64,000 bases of DNA, from contig NZ_QKZL01000007.1 in NCBI RefSeq assembly GCF_003253995.1, forward strand, positions 124,001 through 188,000. The letters run 5' to 3'. Positions within the stretch are counted from its first letter, which is position 1. Each line of letters begins with the position of its first letter. The stretch is from Palleronia aestuarii (GTDB lineage Bacteria; Pseudomonadota; Alphaproteobacteria; Rhodobacterales; Rhodobacteraceae). Under the pieces are notes generated by a model. The model was not told the origin of the DNA. It did no database searches and saw only the letters and a list, made by a program, of their open reading frames with translations. The position numbers were made by a program, and so were the translations under genes. This document shows positions 52,577 to 61,322 of the stretch, piece by piece.

Positions 52577-53229
52577 GTTCCGAAAACATTCCCGTCCGCG
52601 ATGCCGCGACGATCATCGTGATCCGTGACCGCCACGCTGCACCGAGCGTCCTGATGGGCCAGCGTGGCAAGGCGGCCGTCTTCATGCCCGATAAAGTCGT
52701 CTTTCCCGGCGGGGCCGTCGATCCCGGCGATGCGGCCATCACCCTTGCCGGGCCCCTCCCCGACGCCTGCGCGCGGCGGCTCGGCCCCGATGGGGCGACC
52801 TTCGCCGCGGCGGGTATCCGCGAACTCTGGGAAGAGACGGGTCAGGTCGCGGGCTGCCGCGCCGATTGGGCGGAGGCGCCGGGCGATTGGCGAGGTTTCG
52901 CGGCTACGGGTCACCGCCCCGATGCGCGGGGTCTGCGCTACGTCTTTCGCGCGATCACACCGCCCGGTCGACCGCGCCGGTTCGACGCGCGCTTCTTCAC
53001 GCTCGACGCAGAAAGCCTGGCCAGTGATCCAGACGATTTTTCGGCCGCGGGGGACGAGCTCGCGAACCTGAAGTGGATCCCGATCGAGGAGGCCCGCGGC
53101 CTCGACCTGCCCTACGTCACCGCGATCGTTCTCGCGGAAGTCGCCGCGCGATTGCCGTCTCTCGACACGCCCGACCGCATCCCCTTCTTCGACGGCGACG
53201 CGCCGGAGGTTCGCGACGCGGCACGCTGA
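52573..53229 (+). CDS. NUDIX hydrolase with extended NUDIX box
   Basis: A 218-aa NUDIX protein. The glycine part (KVVFPGGAVDPGD) and the catalytic part (AAGIRELWEETGQV) of the NUDIX box are separated by an insertion of about 30 residues, as in CoA- or NUDT-type relatives with split boxes. No ATG exists before the conserved PVRDAATIIVIRD start; TTG at 52573-52575 overlapping the DUF983 stop (TTGA) is the probable start codon. Substrate unknown. Confidence 0.85.
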   Translation: MSSENIPVRDAATIIVIRDRHAAPSVLMGQRGKAAVFMPDKVVFPGGAVDPGDAAITLAGPLPDACARRLGPDGATFAAAGIRELWEETGQVAGCRADWAEAPGDWRGFAATGHRPDARGLRYVFRAITPPGRPRRFDARFFTLDAESLASDPDDFSAAGDELANLKWIPIEEARGLDLPYVTAIVLAEVAARLPSLDTPDRIPFFDGDAPEVRDAAR

Positions 53230-53234
53230 ACGCC

Positions 53235-53789
53235 TCATGGCGTGCCGGTCTGGTCCGTGACTTGCAGCTTCGACAGATCGTAGCCGTTATGGGCGAGGAT
53301 GCGCCGCGCCGCCTCGAACCGATCGGGTGTGATTTCCGGCGTCCGGTTCAGGATCCATCCGGCCCGTCCGGACGGTACGCCCACGACGGCGGTCCGATAG
53401 CCCTCGTCGACCCAAAGCACCCAGTAGGGTGCGATGAACGGCACGCCGTCGAGGCGTACCTCGAGCCGGCCCGGCCCCGTCACGACGGCGTCTCCTTCGA
53501 TCTCGCGCAGCGCACCGTCACGTCCCGTGCAGGAATTCGCTACAGCGAAGGAGCCGTCGCCGCGCGGGGTGTAGATGGCCTGCGTCTTGCGGCATCCGGT
53601 CTGGAACGGCATCGGGAAGGAAGCGATCTCGTACCAGCGGCCTGCGTAGCGCGAGGGGTCGAACGCGGCGGCCGAGGCGATTGGCACCGATGTATCGCGG
53701 TAGCTGCGTGCCGGTAGAAGCGGCGACTCGGTCGAGCAAGCGGTAAGCATCAGGAGCGCGGCAAGGGCGCTCAACACGCCGCGGCTCAC
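53235..53789 (-). CDS. blc: Blc-type outer-membrane lipocalin lipoprotein
   Basis: A 184-aa lipoprotein: N-terminal VSRGVLSALAALLMLTAC with lipobox (LTAC) and a lipocalin domain with the GxW motif (YAGRWYEIASFPMPFQTGC), then WVLWVDEGYRTAVVGVPSG and the C-terminal GWILNRTPEI. Blc binds lysophospholipids and fatty acids at the outer membrane. It starts with GTG 53789 overlapping the stop of the SGNH hydrolase gene (GTGA), implying coupled expression. Confidence 0.88.
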   Translation of the reverse strand: MSRGVLSALAALLMLTACSTESPLLPARSYRDTSVPIASAAAFDPSRYAGRWYEIASFPMPFQTGCRKTQAIYTPRGDGSFAVANSCTGRDGALREIEGDAVVTGPGRLEVRLDGVPFIAPYWVLWVDEGYRTAVVGVPSGRAGWILNRTPEITPDRFEAARRILAHNGYDLSKLQVTDQTGTP

Positions 53790-54412
53790 GAAGCGAGGCC
53801 CCGGACGACCGGCAGGAGCGCGCGGGCAAGCGTCTCGTGCGCTTCCGCATCGAGGTGGATGCCGTCGAGCGGATCGACCGCGATGACGCCGTTCGCGTCG
53901 AAGAAGGCCGCGCCTTGTTCTTGCGCCACCCGCTCCATGTGACCGGGCAGGCTCGCCGCGCGGTCCTCGGCGCCCGCGAACATCTCCGCGAAGGCGCCGG
54001 TCTCCCGCACGCGGGGCGGACAGATCAGGAGCCGCCGCGCCTCGGGCGCGATCTGCGCCACGGTGACGAGCAGCCGTCCGGCGGAATTCGCGATGTCGAT
54101 CCCGCGAAGCGCGAAACGGGCCTTTTGGTCGTTCGTGCCGAGCATGATCGCCACGATGTCGATCGGCGCGTGGCTTTGCAAAAGCGGCGTGAGAAGCGTC
54201 AGCCCGTTGCGTCCCGCCCCTTCGACCGGGTCGTCGCTCGTGCAGGTCCGCCCCGGCAATCCCTCGACCGTGATCCGCCAATCGGCCCCGAGCCCCACGG
54301 CAAGACGCCCGGCCCAGCGCGCCTGTGTGTCGAGCCGCAGGCGCCCCTCCGGATCGGGCTGCGCCAGGGTGCCGTGGGTGTTGCTGTCTCCGAAGATCAG
54401 AAGGTGGGGCAT
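53786..54412 (-). CDS. SGNH/GDSL hydrolase
   Basis: A 208-aa SGNH-fold esterase. Catalytic blocks are visible: Block I FGDSNTHG (Ser), Block II Gly in GLPGRTC, Block III LGTNDQK (Asn) and Block V DGIHLD (Asp/His). There is no signal peptide, so it is cytoplasmic, resembling arylesterase or carbohydrate-esterase relatives. GGAGGA precedes ATG 54412. The following lipocalin gene is translationally coupled; a shared role in lipid handling is inference only. Confidence 0.9.
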   Translation of the reverse strand: MPHLLIFGDSNTHGTLAQPDPEGRLRLDTQARWAGRLAVGLGADWRITVEGLPGRTCTSDDPVEGAGRNGLTLLTPLLQSHAPIDIVAIMLGTNDQKARFALRGIDIANSAGRLLVTVAQIAPEARRLLICPPRVRETGAFAEMFAGAEDRAASLPGHMERVAQEQGAAFFDANGVIAVDPLDGIHLDAEAHETLARALLPVVRGLAS

Positions 54413-54473
54413 TCGTCCTCCGCATGTCCCGTGATCGGATGAAGCCAATCCGATCGACACCGGCGGCGCAAGC

Positions 54474-55514
54474 TCAATAGGGCATCGGATGGGACCGGTG
54501 GATGTCCGCGATCTCCTCGAGCACGGTTTCGTCGAGCCTTGTCTCGACACCGTCGATCACCCGCTCGAGCTGCTCCATGTTCGTGGCGCCGAATATCGGG
54601 ATCGTGGCTACCGGGCGGGTCCGCGTCCAAGCAAGCGCGAGGTGGACGGGGTCGATCCCGTGCTGCTCCGCGAGGTCGAGATAGGCCCCGACCGCATCAA
54701 AGGCCCGGTCGGTCGCGCGGCCGCCGAGTGTCTCGTTCGTGGCCTTCCGCGAGGCGGCGGGCACCTGCCCGTCCTGGTACTTGCCCGTCAGGAGGCCCGC
54801 GGCGAGCGGCGAATAGGCCAGAAGCGTCACGTCCTCGTTGTAGCACGCCTCGGCGAGGTCGGTGTCGAATTGCCGGCAGAGAAGCGAATACTCGTTCTGG
54901 ATCGTGGCGACGCGGGGGCCATTCGCCGCCGCCGCCGCGTCCTGCCAGCGGCAGATGCCCCAGGCGCTGTCGTTCGAGAGGCCGAAGGCGCGGATCTTGC
55001 CCTCCGCCACGAACGCCGCGAGCGTCTCCATCAGCGCGGCGAAATTGTCCCGGACCTCTGCCGCGTCCTGGCCGGTGGGATCGAAATCCCACGCCTTGCG
55101 GAAATGGAAGCTGCCGCGATTGGGCCAGTGGAGTTGGTAGAGATCGACATGGTCGGTGGCGAGCCGTGCGAGCGATCCCTCGAGTGCCGTGCGCAGCGTC
55201 TCGGGCGTGATCGGCGCGTGATCGCGGACGAGCGGGCTCGGCCCGGTGCATTTGGTGGCGAGCACGATGTCGTCGCGCCGCCCGGTGCGGCGGATCCAGT
55301 TGCCGATGACGGCCTCCGTATCGCCCACCGTCTCGGCCGTGACGGGATTGACGGGATACATCTCCGCCGTGTCGACAAAATCGATGCCCGCGTCGAGCGC
55401 CCGGTCGAGTTGGGCATGGCCGCCCGCCTCGTCCGTTTGCCGTCCCCAGGTCATCGTGCCGAGGCACCAGGCCGAGACCTCGATCCCGGTCCGCCCCAAT
55501 TCGATCCGCTCCAT
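54474..55514 (-). CDS. Aldo/keto reductase (Tas-like)
   Basis: A 346-aa NADPH-dependent reductase of the AKR superfamily. It shows the barrel start LGRTGIEVSAWCLGTMTWG, catalytic Asp/Tyr (VDTAEMYPVN), Lys (VLATKCTGPS) and His (DLYQLHWPNRG) positions, and the C-terminal cofactor loop IPIFGATNMEQLER. The closest group is Tas/YeaE-like with unknown natural substrate. It lies 61 bases upstream of the SGNH gene on the same strand and diverges from the 55631 gene. Confidence 0.9.
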   Translation of the reverse strand: MERIELGRTGIEVSAWCLGTMTWGRQTDEAGGHAQLDRALDAGIDFVDTAEMYPVNPVTAETVGDTEAVIGNWIRRTGRRDDIVLATKCTGPSPLVRDHAPITPETLRTALEGSLARLATDHVDLYQLHWPNRGSFHFRKAWDFDPTGQDAAEVRDNFAALMETLAAFVAEGKIRAFGLSNDSAWGICRWQDAAAAANGPRVATIQNEYSLLCRQFDTDLAEACYNEDVTLLAYSPLAAGLLTGKYQDGQVPAASRKATNETLGGRATDRAFDAVGAYLDLAEQHGIDPVHLALAWTRTRPVATIPIFGATNMEQLERVIDGVETRLDETVLEEIADIHRSHPMPY

Positions 55515-55630
55515 GCGCTTTTCTCCGATCCGCTGTCGCAGGGAGGCCTAGGCGGGCCGGGTGGGAAGATCCAGCCCGCATCGGAACGGAAAATGTTGAG
55601 AACGAAATAAGAACATGCAATGCTGTGCCC

Positions 55631-56209
55631 ATGTCGATTCACGCGCCTCACCTCCTCCTCCGCGGCCCGCGCCGCCCTGCCCCGGACGGGATCGCCTTCG
55701 CCCCGGGGCTCACCCTCGCGCCTGGCCGGGTACACGAGATCTGCGGCCCCGCACGGCGCAGCCTTGCCCTTCGGATCGCCGCGCGGATGGCTGGCCCGGT
55801 TCTCTGGATCCTGCCCGAATGGAGCCCGGTCCGGCCCAATCCCTGCGGTTTTGCCCGCACCCTCGCGCCGGGACGGCTCGTCTACGCCACCCCCGACCGG
55901 AGAGAGGATCTGCTCTGGTCGATGGAACAGGGGCTCAGGAGCGGGGTGGTACCGCTCGTCGTGGCGGACCTGCCCGAGCCCCCCGCCCTCACGCCGGTGC
56001 GCCGCCTGCACCTCGCCGCGGAGGCGGGGGCCGGAACGGGGGGAGCCGGTCCGCCCCTGGGCCTTCTGCTCACCCCCGAGGGCGCCGCGCCGGGGGTGGA
56101 GACGCGCTGGCGGATGGCGCCCGATCACCGTCCGGGTGACCGGGGCTGGCACCTGGCGCGGCTGCGCGCGCGGTCGGCGCCGGAAGGCGAATGGCGTTTG
56201 GGCACATAA
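55631..56209 (+). CDS. ImuA/RecA-like protein without a P-loop
   Basis: A 192-aa soluble protein with a degenerate RecA-core pattern: GRVHEICGPARRSLALRIAA, where a Walker A would be expected but GxxxxGK is missing, then GPVLWILPEW, PGRLVYATPDRREDLLW and LVVADLPEPPALTPVRRLHLAAE and LLLTPEGAAPG. The order is that of ImuA proteins, which accompany ImuB and DnaE2 in SOS mutagenesis, but neither partner is adjacent and the chain is shorter. ATG 55631 follows a GTG two codons upstream. Function is unknown; nucleotide binding is doubtful. Confidence 0.6.
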   Translation: MSIHAPHLLLRGPRRPAPDGIAFAPGLTLAPGRVHEICGPARRSLALRIAARMAGPVLWILPEWSPVRPNPCGFARTLAPGRLVYATPDRREDLLWSMEQGLRSGVVPLVVADLPEPPALTPVRRLHLAAEAGAGTGGAGPPLGLLLTPEGAAPGVETRWRMAPDHRPGDRGWHLARLRARSAPEGEWRLGT

Positions 56210-56607
56210 GGAACCTGGGCGCGAATCTGCCGATCGAACCGAAAACGACGGGACAGGATCGGTCGCGAGGCGATCGACCATTTTCCCGATCGCCACCGCG
56301 ATGCCCGGCATTCCGATACCGCCCACGCGCAACGTCTTGCCGCGCCTGGAAGAGCAGCGCCGGCAGGACACATGCGGTCCCGTGCCCGCCGATCACTTCC
56401 GATAGGTCAAACGACGCCGCGATTCCCCTTACCGCACGTCCCGGCCCCTATTCTCGACTTGTCCGCGGTCGCGTGGAAGAGCCGCGACCCCCGGCGCCGG
56501 GCGGATCGGCACGAGGTGAGCGGGCCGGACGCGACGGCAACGATCCTCGGCCCGGCAAGAAAAAACGGACAGGACGATCCAGGTAACGACATATTCGACA
56601 TGAATGG
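56210..56607. other. 398-base gap without a recognised gene
   Basis: Open frames on both strands here have no family features or good ribosome sites. The minus-strand frame at 56250-56330 (VGGIGMPGIAVAIGKMVDRL) reads a little like coding sequence and might be a decayed remnant, but no stop-to-start unit could be defined. Confidence 0.4.
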
Positions 56608-57633
56608 ATGACGCGGCGACCGCGAAGGGCTACCTTGCGTCACCGACAGGCCTCGAGGGCGAGGCGATGCGGGAGGTTGCGCAGATTGCATGTTCCGACA
56701 CTGGCCCGAGACAAGAGACGCCCATACGAACCCTCGAAAGGCGTCCTGAGCGAACAGCCTGACGATCTGCTGAACGGACAGGGCTGGCGCGCGGCCTGGG
56801 CGGTGCTCCGGGAGGCGCTCCTGCGCCTCTGGAGCGACGATGCCTTCGGTCTGGCGGGCAACGTCGCGTTCCGCACGCTGCTCGCGGTCTTCCCGTTCCT
56901 GATCTTCACCTCCTCGCTCACGGCCTTCGTGGGCGATCGGTCGATGGCCGACGGCCTCATCGGGTTCCTGATCTCCATCGTTCCCGCAGCCCTCGTCGAT
57001 CCGATGGTCTCGGAGGTCGACAAGATCATGAGCGTCCAGCGGGGCAGCGCGCTCGGCCTCGGCATCCTCCTGACGATCTGGTTCGCGGTGGGCGGCGTCG
57101 ATGGCGTCCGCGTCGGCCTCAACCGCGCCTACGCCATTCGGGAGACCCGCTCGACCCCGATGCTCTACGTCCTGCAGAGCGGCATGGTGGTGATGTGCAG
57201 TCTCGTTCTGACGATGATCGGTTATCTCGTCGTGCTCGCCCCTCGGGCCGAATCCTGGGTCGACGCGCTTCTCCCGGGATTCGACCCCTCCTCCACGACG
57301 ATCGCCATGGCACGTTACTTCATCGCGGCCACGCTCCTGATCGTGGCATTGTTCGTAGCCCACGTCTTCCTTCCCGCGCGTCGGACGCGTTTCGTCAACA
57401 TCTGGCCCGGGGTGCTCTTCACCACCGTCGCGTGGATGGCACTCGGATCCGTCTTCACGTTCTACCTTGGTCATTTCGACGGATACGCGAGCTACTACGC
57501 GGGTCTCGCGGGGATCATGGCGGCACTTTATTTCGTCTATCTCGCCGCACTTCTCCTGATCTTCGGGGGCGAACTCAATCGCGCCCTCCGGATCCGCCGT
57601 CTGGCGCGCGCCATGAAACAGGACGATACGTAA
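56608..57633 (+). CDS. YihY/BrkB family membrane protein
   Basis: A membrane protein with six hydrophobic helices and YihY features: LAGNVAFRTLLAVFPFLIF, LTIWFAVGGVDGVRVGLNRAY, ARRTRFVNIWPGVLFTTVAWM and YYAGLAGIMAALYFVYLAALLLIFGGELNRA (as separate blocks). Long misnamed RNase BN; the true function is unknown. The start is doubtful: ATG 56608 gives 341 aa, but the first 45 residues are Arg-rich and unlike the family, so translation may begin downstream, near 56745, where GAAAGG precedes a CTG. Confidence 0.85.
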   Translation: MTRRPRRATLRHRQASRARRCGRLRRLHVPTLARDKRRPYEPSKGVLSEQPDDLLNGQGWRAAWAVLREALLRLWSDDAFGLAGNVAFRTLLAVFPFLIFTSSLTAFVGDRSMADGLIGFLISIVPAALVDPMVSEVDKIMSVQRGSALGLGILLTIWFAVGGVDGVRVGLNRAYAIRETRSTPMLYVLQSGMVVMCSLVLTMIGYLVVLAPRAESWVDALLPGFDPSSTTIAMARYFIAATLLIVALFVAHVFLPARRTRFVNIWPGVLFTTVAWMALGSVFTFYLGHFDGYASYYAGLAGIMAALYFVYLAALLLIFGGELNRALRIRRLARAMKQDDT

Positions 57634-57644
57634 GGGGGGACGCG

Positions 57645-58793
57645 TCACGTCCAGTAGAGCAGTTGCGCCCCCGGCAAGCGAGCGGCCGCCTGCCCCTCGA
57701 GCGTCGCGCGCATCTCCCGCATCAGGGGGGCCGGATAGACGTATTTGCGGCCGCCGAACTTGTTGCGCTTGACCGTACGGACGGCCGGATCCATCTCCAG
57801 TCCAGTCGCGGGATACCAGCCGAGAAGGACGTCGCGCGATCCGGGCGTGAAGCGGTGGGTGATGAGCTCGACGGTCACATCCGCCCCTGCTGGGAGAGCG
57901 GCGGACGCGGCCGCGAAGAGGCGGTCGTAGGCCCCCTCCCAATCCTCGACCGGCATGATCGGCGCGACCGTGAGGCCCACCTTGTAACCCGCACGGGCAA
58001 GACGCCCCATCGCCGCGAGACGGGCAGCGAGCGGCGCCGTGCCGCCCTCGAACCGGCGGGTGATCTCCTCCGCGTTGACCGAGAGGCGCACCCGCGTCCG
58101 GCCACCATGCACCGCCGCCTCGAGCGAAGCGGTCTCCGCGAACTTGGTGGTGAACCGCAGGCTGAGATCGTCGGAGCGCTCGCCGAACCACGAAATCGTC
58201 TCGGACAGGCACCCCGACAGAGGCTCGAGCGCCAGAGGGTCGGTGTAGCAGGACGCCTCGAAAGTCGTGCCCTCGCCGGCCCGGTCGGCATTCGTAGACG
58301 TGATCCGCCCCTGCCCCGAAAGTGGCGGCAGGTGTTCGAGTATCTCGGGGAGATTGACGAAGAGACGAGTGACCGGTGGCCCCTTGAGCGAGCCCGCGAG
58401 ATAACAGTACTGGCAATGCGCCGGGCAGCCGGTGGCGAGATCGAAGCGCCAATCCGCGGAGGGCGGGATCGGCTGCGGCCGCATCGCACCCGCGGAGGCG
58501 ACGGTCACCGCGAGGGTCGATTTCGCGCGGCGGTATTCGGTGCGCGGATCGTCGTCCTTGAGCCCCGTGATCCGATCGCCGGCAAGCTCCACGATCTCCG
58601 CGCCCATTGCCGCCGCGCGTTCCGCGACCCGCCCCGCCATCGGCCAGTCCCGCGCGGCCCGCGTTAGAAGAACGCGCCTCGGCCGGAACGGCCGCCCATC
58701 CTCGTGACCTCCGGGAAGTGTCCGAGCGAGGGTATCGGGATCTTCGCGTGGCGATCTTGTGCGGGACGGGGCGATATGTGGAGCGTCGGGCAT
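57645..58793 (-). CDS. splB: Spore photoproduct lyase-like radical SAM protein
   Basis: A 382-aa radical SAM enzyme. The cluster motif C123-x3-C127-x2-C130 (GCPAHCQYCYL) is intact. A Cys in FEASCYTDPLALEPL (C182) matches the hydrogen-donor Cys141 of Bacillus SplB, so it may repair a thymine dimer-type lesion. Rhodobacterales do not sporulate; homologues occur in many alphaproteobacteria. Start ATG 58793 lacks a strong ribosome site. It converges with the YihY gene. Confidence 0.82.
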   Translation of the reverse strand: MPDAPHIAPSRTRSPREDPDTLARTLPGGHEDGRPFRPRRVLLTRAARDWPMAGRVAERAAAMGAEIVELAGDRITGLKDDDPRTEYRRAKSTLAVTVASAGAMRPQPIPPSADWRFDLATGCPAHCQYCYLAGSLKGPPVTRLFVNLPEILEHLPPLSGQGRITSTNADRAGEGTTFEASCYTDPLALEPLSGCLSETISWFGERSDDLSLRFTTKFAETASLEAAVHGGRTRVRLSVNAEEITRRFEGGTAPLAARLAAMGRLARAGYKVGLTVAPIMPVEDWEGAYDRLFAAASAALPAGADVTVELITHRFTPGSRDVLLGWYPATGLEMDPAVRTVKRNKFGGRKYVYPAPLMREMRATLEGQAAARLPGAQLLYWT

Positions 58794-58931
58794 AAGGCCG
58801 AAACATCCGTCATCGCTGCCGGGTCCGGCGACAAAAGCGCCCAGCGAGGCCGCCCGCACTCGATGGTTGGCATTACGCCGATGCAGAAGGGCTGCCGGAG
58901 CCCGAATGACACTGCGGTCAGGGCAAGCCTA

Positions 58932-59803
58932 GACTCAGGGCTCATAGCCAATAGATGACGGTGGCGGTGAGCGCGATGGCCGAGAGGAAGACCTCGGGGC
59001 ATCGGTCACAGCGCGTGGCCACACGGCGCCAATCCTTGATGCGGCCGAACATGATCTCGATACGATGTCGGCGCCGGTATCTGCGTTTGTCGTATTTGAT
59101 CGGGATCGTGCGCGACTTGCGCGGCGAAATGCAGGCCCGAATTCTGCTTTCCGACAGAGAGTTACGGAACCAGTCGGCGTCGTGGCCGCGGTCGGCGAGA
59201 AACCAGTCCGATTGCGGAAAGCCGCTCTGGAGCGCGAGCGCGCCCTTGTAGTCGCTGATTTGGCCGGCGGCTATAATGAGGCGGACAAGGCGACCCTCGC
59301 GGTCGGTGACGGCATGGAGCTTGGTATTCATCCCGCCGTCCTCGGGGAAACGATCCACCGGATCGTCTCCTGATCCTCGAACTCCGCCCGATCAGGCGGC
59401 CACGCCCCCCTTTTGAAGGCGCAGGCTTGAGGCCGTCCGGTGCGCCTTCAGATGGGTCGTGTCGATCATGATCGTCCGGCAATCGGCTTGCTCGGCGGCG
59501 AGCCCCTCCATGATCCGCGCGAACGCGCCCATGCGGCTCCACCCGATCCAGCGATTGTAGAGCGTCTTGTGCGGGCCGTATTCACGCGGCGCGTCCCGCC
59601 AGCGCAAACCGTTGCGATCGATGAATACAATACCACTGAGTACGCGCTTGTCGTCCATCCGGCGACCGCCATGCGACTTCGGGAAACAGGGGCGCAGCCG
59701 CACCATCTGAGCGTCGGTCGGCCAGAAAAGATCACTCATCGTCAGCCTCCTTCTGGCGAAGGCTGAATCACGCAGCGCCGTCCTGATCGATGGGTCCTGA
59801 GCC
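58932..59803 (-). mobile_element. IS5-group insertion sequence (IS427-like), 872 bp
   Basis: Bounded by terminal inverted repeats GACTCAGGGCTCAT (left) and, on the other strand, GGCTCAGGACCCAT (right), 11 of 14 matching, with TA on both flanks (58930-58931 and 59804-59805) as expected for TA target duplication. It contains the two-part transposase gene. The right-end leader of about 70 bases is identical to bases 63857-63929, where a second element begins in opposite orientation. Confidence 0.8.
58942..59739 (-). pseudogene. IS5-family (IS427-type) transposase, disrupted
   Basis: The first part (59392-59739, 115 aa, MSDLFWPTDAQMVRLRPCFP start, MIDTTHLKAHRTASS with the first catalytic Asp) ends at a stop after a G6 slippery run (AAAAGGGGGGC). 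The second part (from 59334, MNTKLHAVTDREG, LADRGHDADWFR and RIEIMFGRIKDWRRVATR) carries the remaining DDE residues. In this group the parts are joined by a -1 frameshift, but about 40 extra bases follow the slippery site, putting both parts in the same frame with the stop between, so a full protein cannot be made by one slip. Confidence 0.75.
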
Positions 59804-59833
59804 TAAGAAATGCACAGATGGCGCGTCTTGAAT

Positions 59834-60883
59834 GGCCTTGTTGCACATATCGGTGAGAAGGATTCACTTCGGGAATCCTGATAGTTAGATCGATGGCATG
59901 CCAAAGCCTGCCAACACCCGCTACCGCACGACGAACTGGTCTGACTATAACGCTGCGTTGAAGCGGCGAGGATCGTTGTCCGTCTGGTTCGATCCTGAAA
60001 TGTCCCGGCAGGCGGATCGAAACGGCAAGCGTGGCCACCCCCAGACCTTCTCCGACAGCGCCATTCAGACCTGTCTCACGCTGAAAGTCCCGTTCGGCCT
60101 GCCGCTTCGCCAGATCGTCGATCTCGTCGAGAGCCTGATCGAGATGGCCGGGCTCGACTGGCCCGTTCTGGACTATTCGACGCTGTGCCGACGTCAGGCT
60201 CGGATCCAGGTACAGATCCCGTATCGGCGCTCCGGCAAGCCGCTGAGCCTGCCGATCGACAGGACCGGCATCCGTTTTCGTGGCGACGGCGAATGGCTGG
60301 CCCGCAAGCACGGTGCGACGCGCAGACGCGAATGGCGGAAGGTTCATCTAACAATGGACACCGCCACTGGCGATATCCGTGCGGTCGAATTTACCACAAG
60401 CAGACAGGGCGATAGCCCGATCCTGCCGGAGCTGCTGTCGCAGATCCCGGCCGACGAGGGCATTGAGACAGTCACGGCCGACGGAGCCTATGACACACGC
60501 CGCTGCCATGCGGCGATCCTCGAGCATCGCGCCGAACCGATCATCCCGATCCGTCGCAATGGGCGAGCGTGGAAGCCGGACTGCCCTGCCGCGATATCGC
60601 GAAACGAGATCCTGAAGGCGACGCGCTGTGTGGGGTGATCGATCCGGAAGAAATGGGCAGGCTATCACATCCGAAGTCGCGTCGAGGCCCGGATGAACCG
60701 CCTCAAGCTCTTCTGCGACCAGATCATGTCACGAGACCCCGATCGCCAGACCGCCGGAATTCAGACCCGCATCGCCATCATGAACCGCTGCTCGGCCCTT
60801 GGAAGGGCCGAGATCGAAGCCGTTGCCTGAGCCCAACGGGGAAAGGACAGAGCATCATCACCTCCGATTAGCGCAACAGGGTC
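59834..60883 (+). mobile_element. IS5/IS903-like insertion sequence, about 1,050 bp
   Basis: Ends are defined by imperfect inverted repeats GGCCTTGTTGCAC (left) and, on the other strand, GACCCTGTTGCGC (right), typical of the IS903 subgroup. It starts 30 bases beyond the end of the neighbouring IS. No 9-bp target duplication is visible, so the ends have drifted or the element has rearranged. Confidence 0.7.
59898..60830 (+). pseudogene. IS5/IS903-type transposase with in-frame stop
   Basis: The open frame is continuous over 311 codons except for one TGA at 60636-60638. Before it: RYRTTNWSDYNAALKRRGSL start, LPIDRTGIRFRGDGEW (first Asp), KVHLTMDTATGDI and VTADGAYDTR (second Asp). After it, in the same frame: RKKWAGYHIRSRVEARMNRL with the catalytic Glu, ending RAEIEAVA. 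A CGA to TGA change would explain the stop, so it is a nonsense rather than frameshift mutation. The shortened 246-aa product lacks the DDE glutamate and should be inactive. Confidence 0.85.
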
Positions 60884-61117
60884 AGCCTGCATCTTGGTGA
60901 GAACGACAAGGAAGTTCGCTGCACCATCGGAATCGACTTCCCGGCGGGGCATTTATGGTGTGACTGCCCCACGAAAGTATTCTGCACATCGACCGGAAGT
61001 GGTGAAGCTGTTGGATCGAGAGCGCTCGCGCGGCGCTGAACCGCCTACTCGAAACGTGGCAATCATTCCGTTCGCTGCGATCCGCCAAAGCGAAGCTGGT
61101 GACGATCGAGACGATCC

Positions 61118-61243
61118 AAGACCATCAAAAACGACCATGTCTCGAACAAGCCGCCGGGCGTCCGCAGCGAGATCGACTTTCTCCAGGGTCTGTTCGAACA
61201 GCCTGAAACGCAGACCATGAAACTGCATTTTGCGCGGAGCTAG
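61118..61243 (+). pseudogene. Transposase-like C-terminal remnant
   Basis: A short frame reading TIKNDHVSNKPPGVRSEID, then FLQGLFEQPETQTMKLHFAR and a TAG stop. It has no start and the upstream continuation (NRLLETWQSFRSLRSAKAK) is in another frame, so a frameshifted end of a transposase is likely; the IS family is not recognised. The rest of 60884-61260 holds nothing definable. Confidence 0.35.
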
Positions 61244-61274
61244 TTGACGCAACTGTCCCATATTGGCCATGGAG

Positions 61275-61295
61275 CCGCCCCCCTTTCGGGGGCGG
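61275..61295. terminator. GC hairpin downstream of the chemoreceptor gene
   Basis: CCGCCCCC and GGGGGCGG form an 8-bp stem with a CTTTC loop (GAAAG on the minus strand), 28 bases beyond the stop of the minus-strand mcp gene. No T-run follows, but the stem is very stable and a terminator role is likely. Confidence 0.55.
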
Positions 61296-61322
61296 GCATG
61301 TGACGGTGCTTCCGGTTCGCAA

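Noticed and set aside
60636-60638. Selenocysteine at the in-frame TGA of the transposase (selD is in the window)
   Set aside because: The position is not catalytic, homologues have Arg there, and no SECIS-like stem directly follows the TGA. A nonsense mutation is simpler.
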